Positions 5,813-5,827 of a stretch of DNA of 5,827 bases are shown piece after piece. The stretch's first letter is position 1. Every line of letters starts with the position of its first letter. Both the position numbers and the translations under genes were made by a program. Below the pieces are notes generated by a model. That model worked only from the letters and a program-made list of their open reading frames with translations. It did not search any database and had not been told where the DNA came from. The stretch is from an uncultured Rhodoferax sp. GTDB taxonomy: Bacteria; Pseudomonadota; Gammaproteobacteria; Burkholderiales; Burkholderiaceae_C. Location of the stretch: NCBI GenBank assembly GCA_936943465.1, contig CAKZJN010000512.1, positions 1-5,827 of the forward strand, written 5' to 3'.

Positions 5813-5827
5813 AACCACGCAATCGCA

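Overview
The window looks like chromosomal DNA of a high-GC betaproteobacterium, most likely Burkholderiales and probably Comamonadaceae (Rhodoferax/Polaromonas/Comamonas-like). The signs are a Comamonas-style protocatechuate 4,5-dioxygenase pair, an E. coli-class chemoreceptor with a Pro/Ala/Lys linker, and strongly GC-biased third positions. The genus is inferred from protein character only. There are no RNA genes, insertion sequences, CRISPR arrays or phage genes in view.

Layout. (1) Positions 1-515, minus strand: the start of a protocatechuate meta-cleavage operon, with ligA (alpha subunit, GTG start) followed by the N-terminal part of ligB (beta subunit), which runs off the left edge. 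(2) Positions 516-599: a short divergent control region. (3) Positions 600-1553, plus strand: a LysR-type regulator, the obvious candidate regulator of ligAB. (4) Positions 1739-3514, plus strand: a methyl-accepting chemotaxis protein with a four-helix-bundle-type periplasmic domain and a C-terminal DWETF tether, preceded by a 185-base intergenic region with a 9-base direct repeat. (5) Positions 3597-3624: a perfect 12-4-12 palindrome, almost certainly the operator of the next gene. (6) Positions 3640-4350, plus strand: a TetR-family repressor of the CecR/CerR (DUF1956) type. (7) Positions 4385-5812, plus strand: a NodT-type outer-membrane efflux lipoprotein, presumably the first structural gene of an efflux operon continuing past the right edge.

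Together the window joins two functional blocks. One is ring cleavage of lignin-type aromatics (ligAB plus LysR), possibly with a chemoreceptor that senses related compounds. The other is a TetR-controlled tripartite efflux system. The families are known. The parts most worth a second look are the palindromic operator with an apparent -10 box seven bases from the TetR start codon (possible leaderless mRNA), the location of the chemoreceptor beside the aromatic genes, and the prediction of an ABC-type rather than RND-type pump downstream. I found no convincing evidence of a wholly new system.
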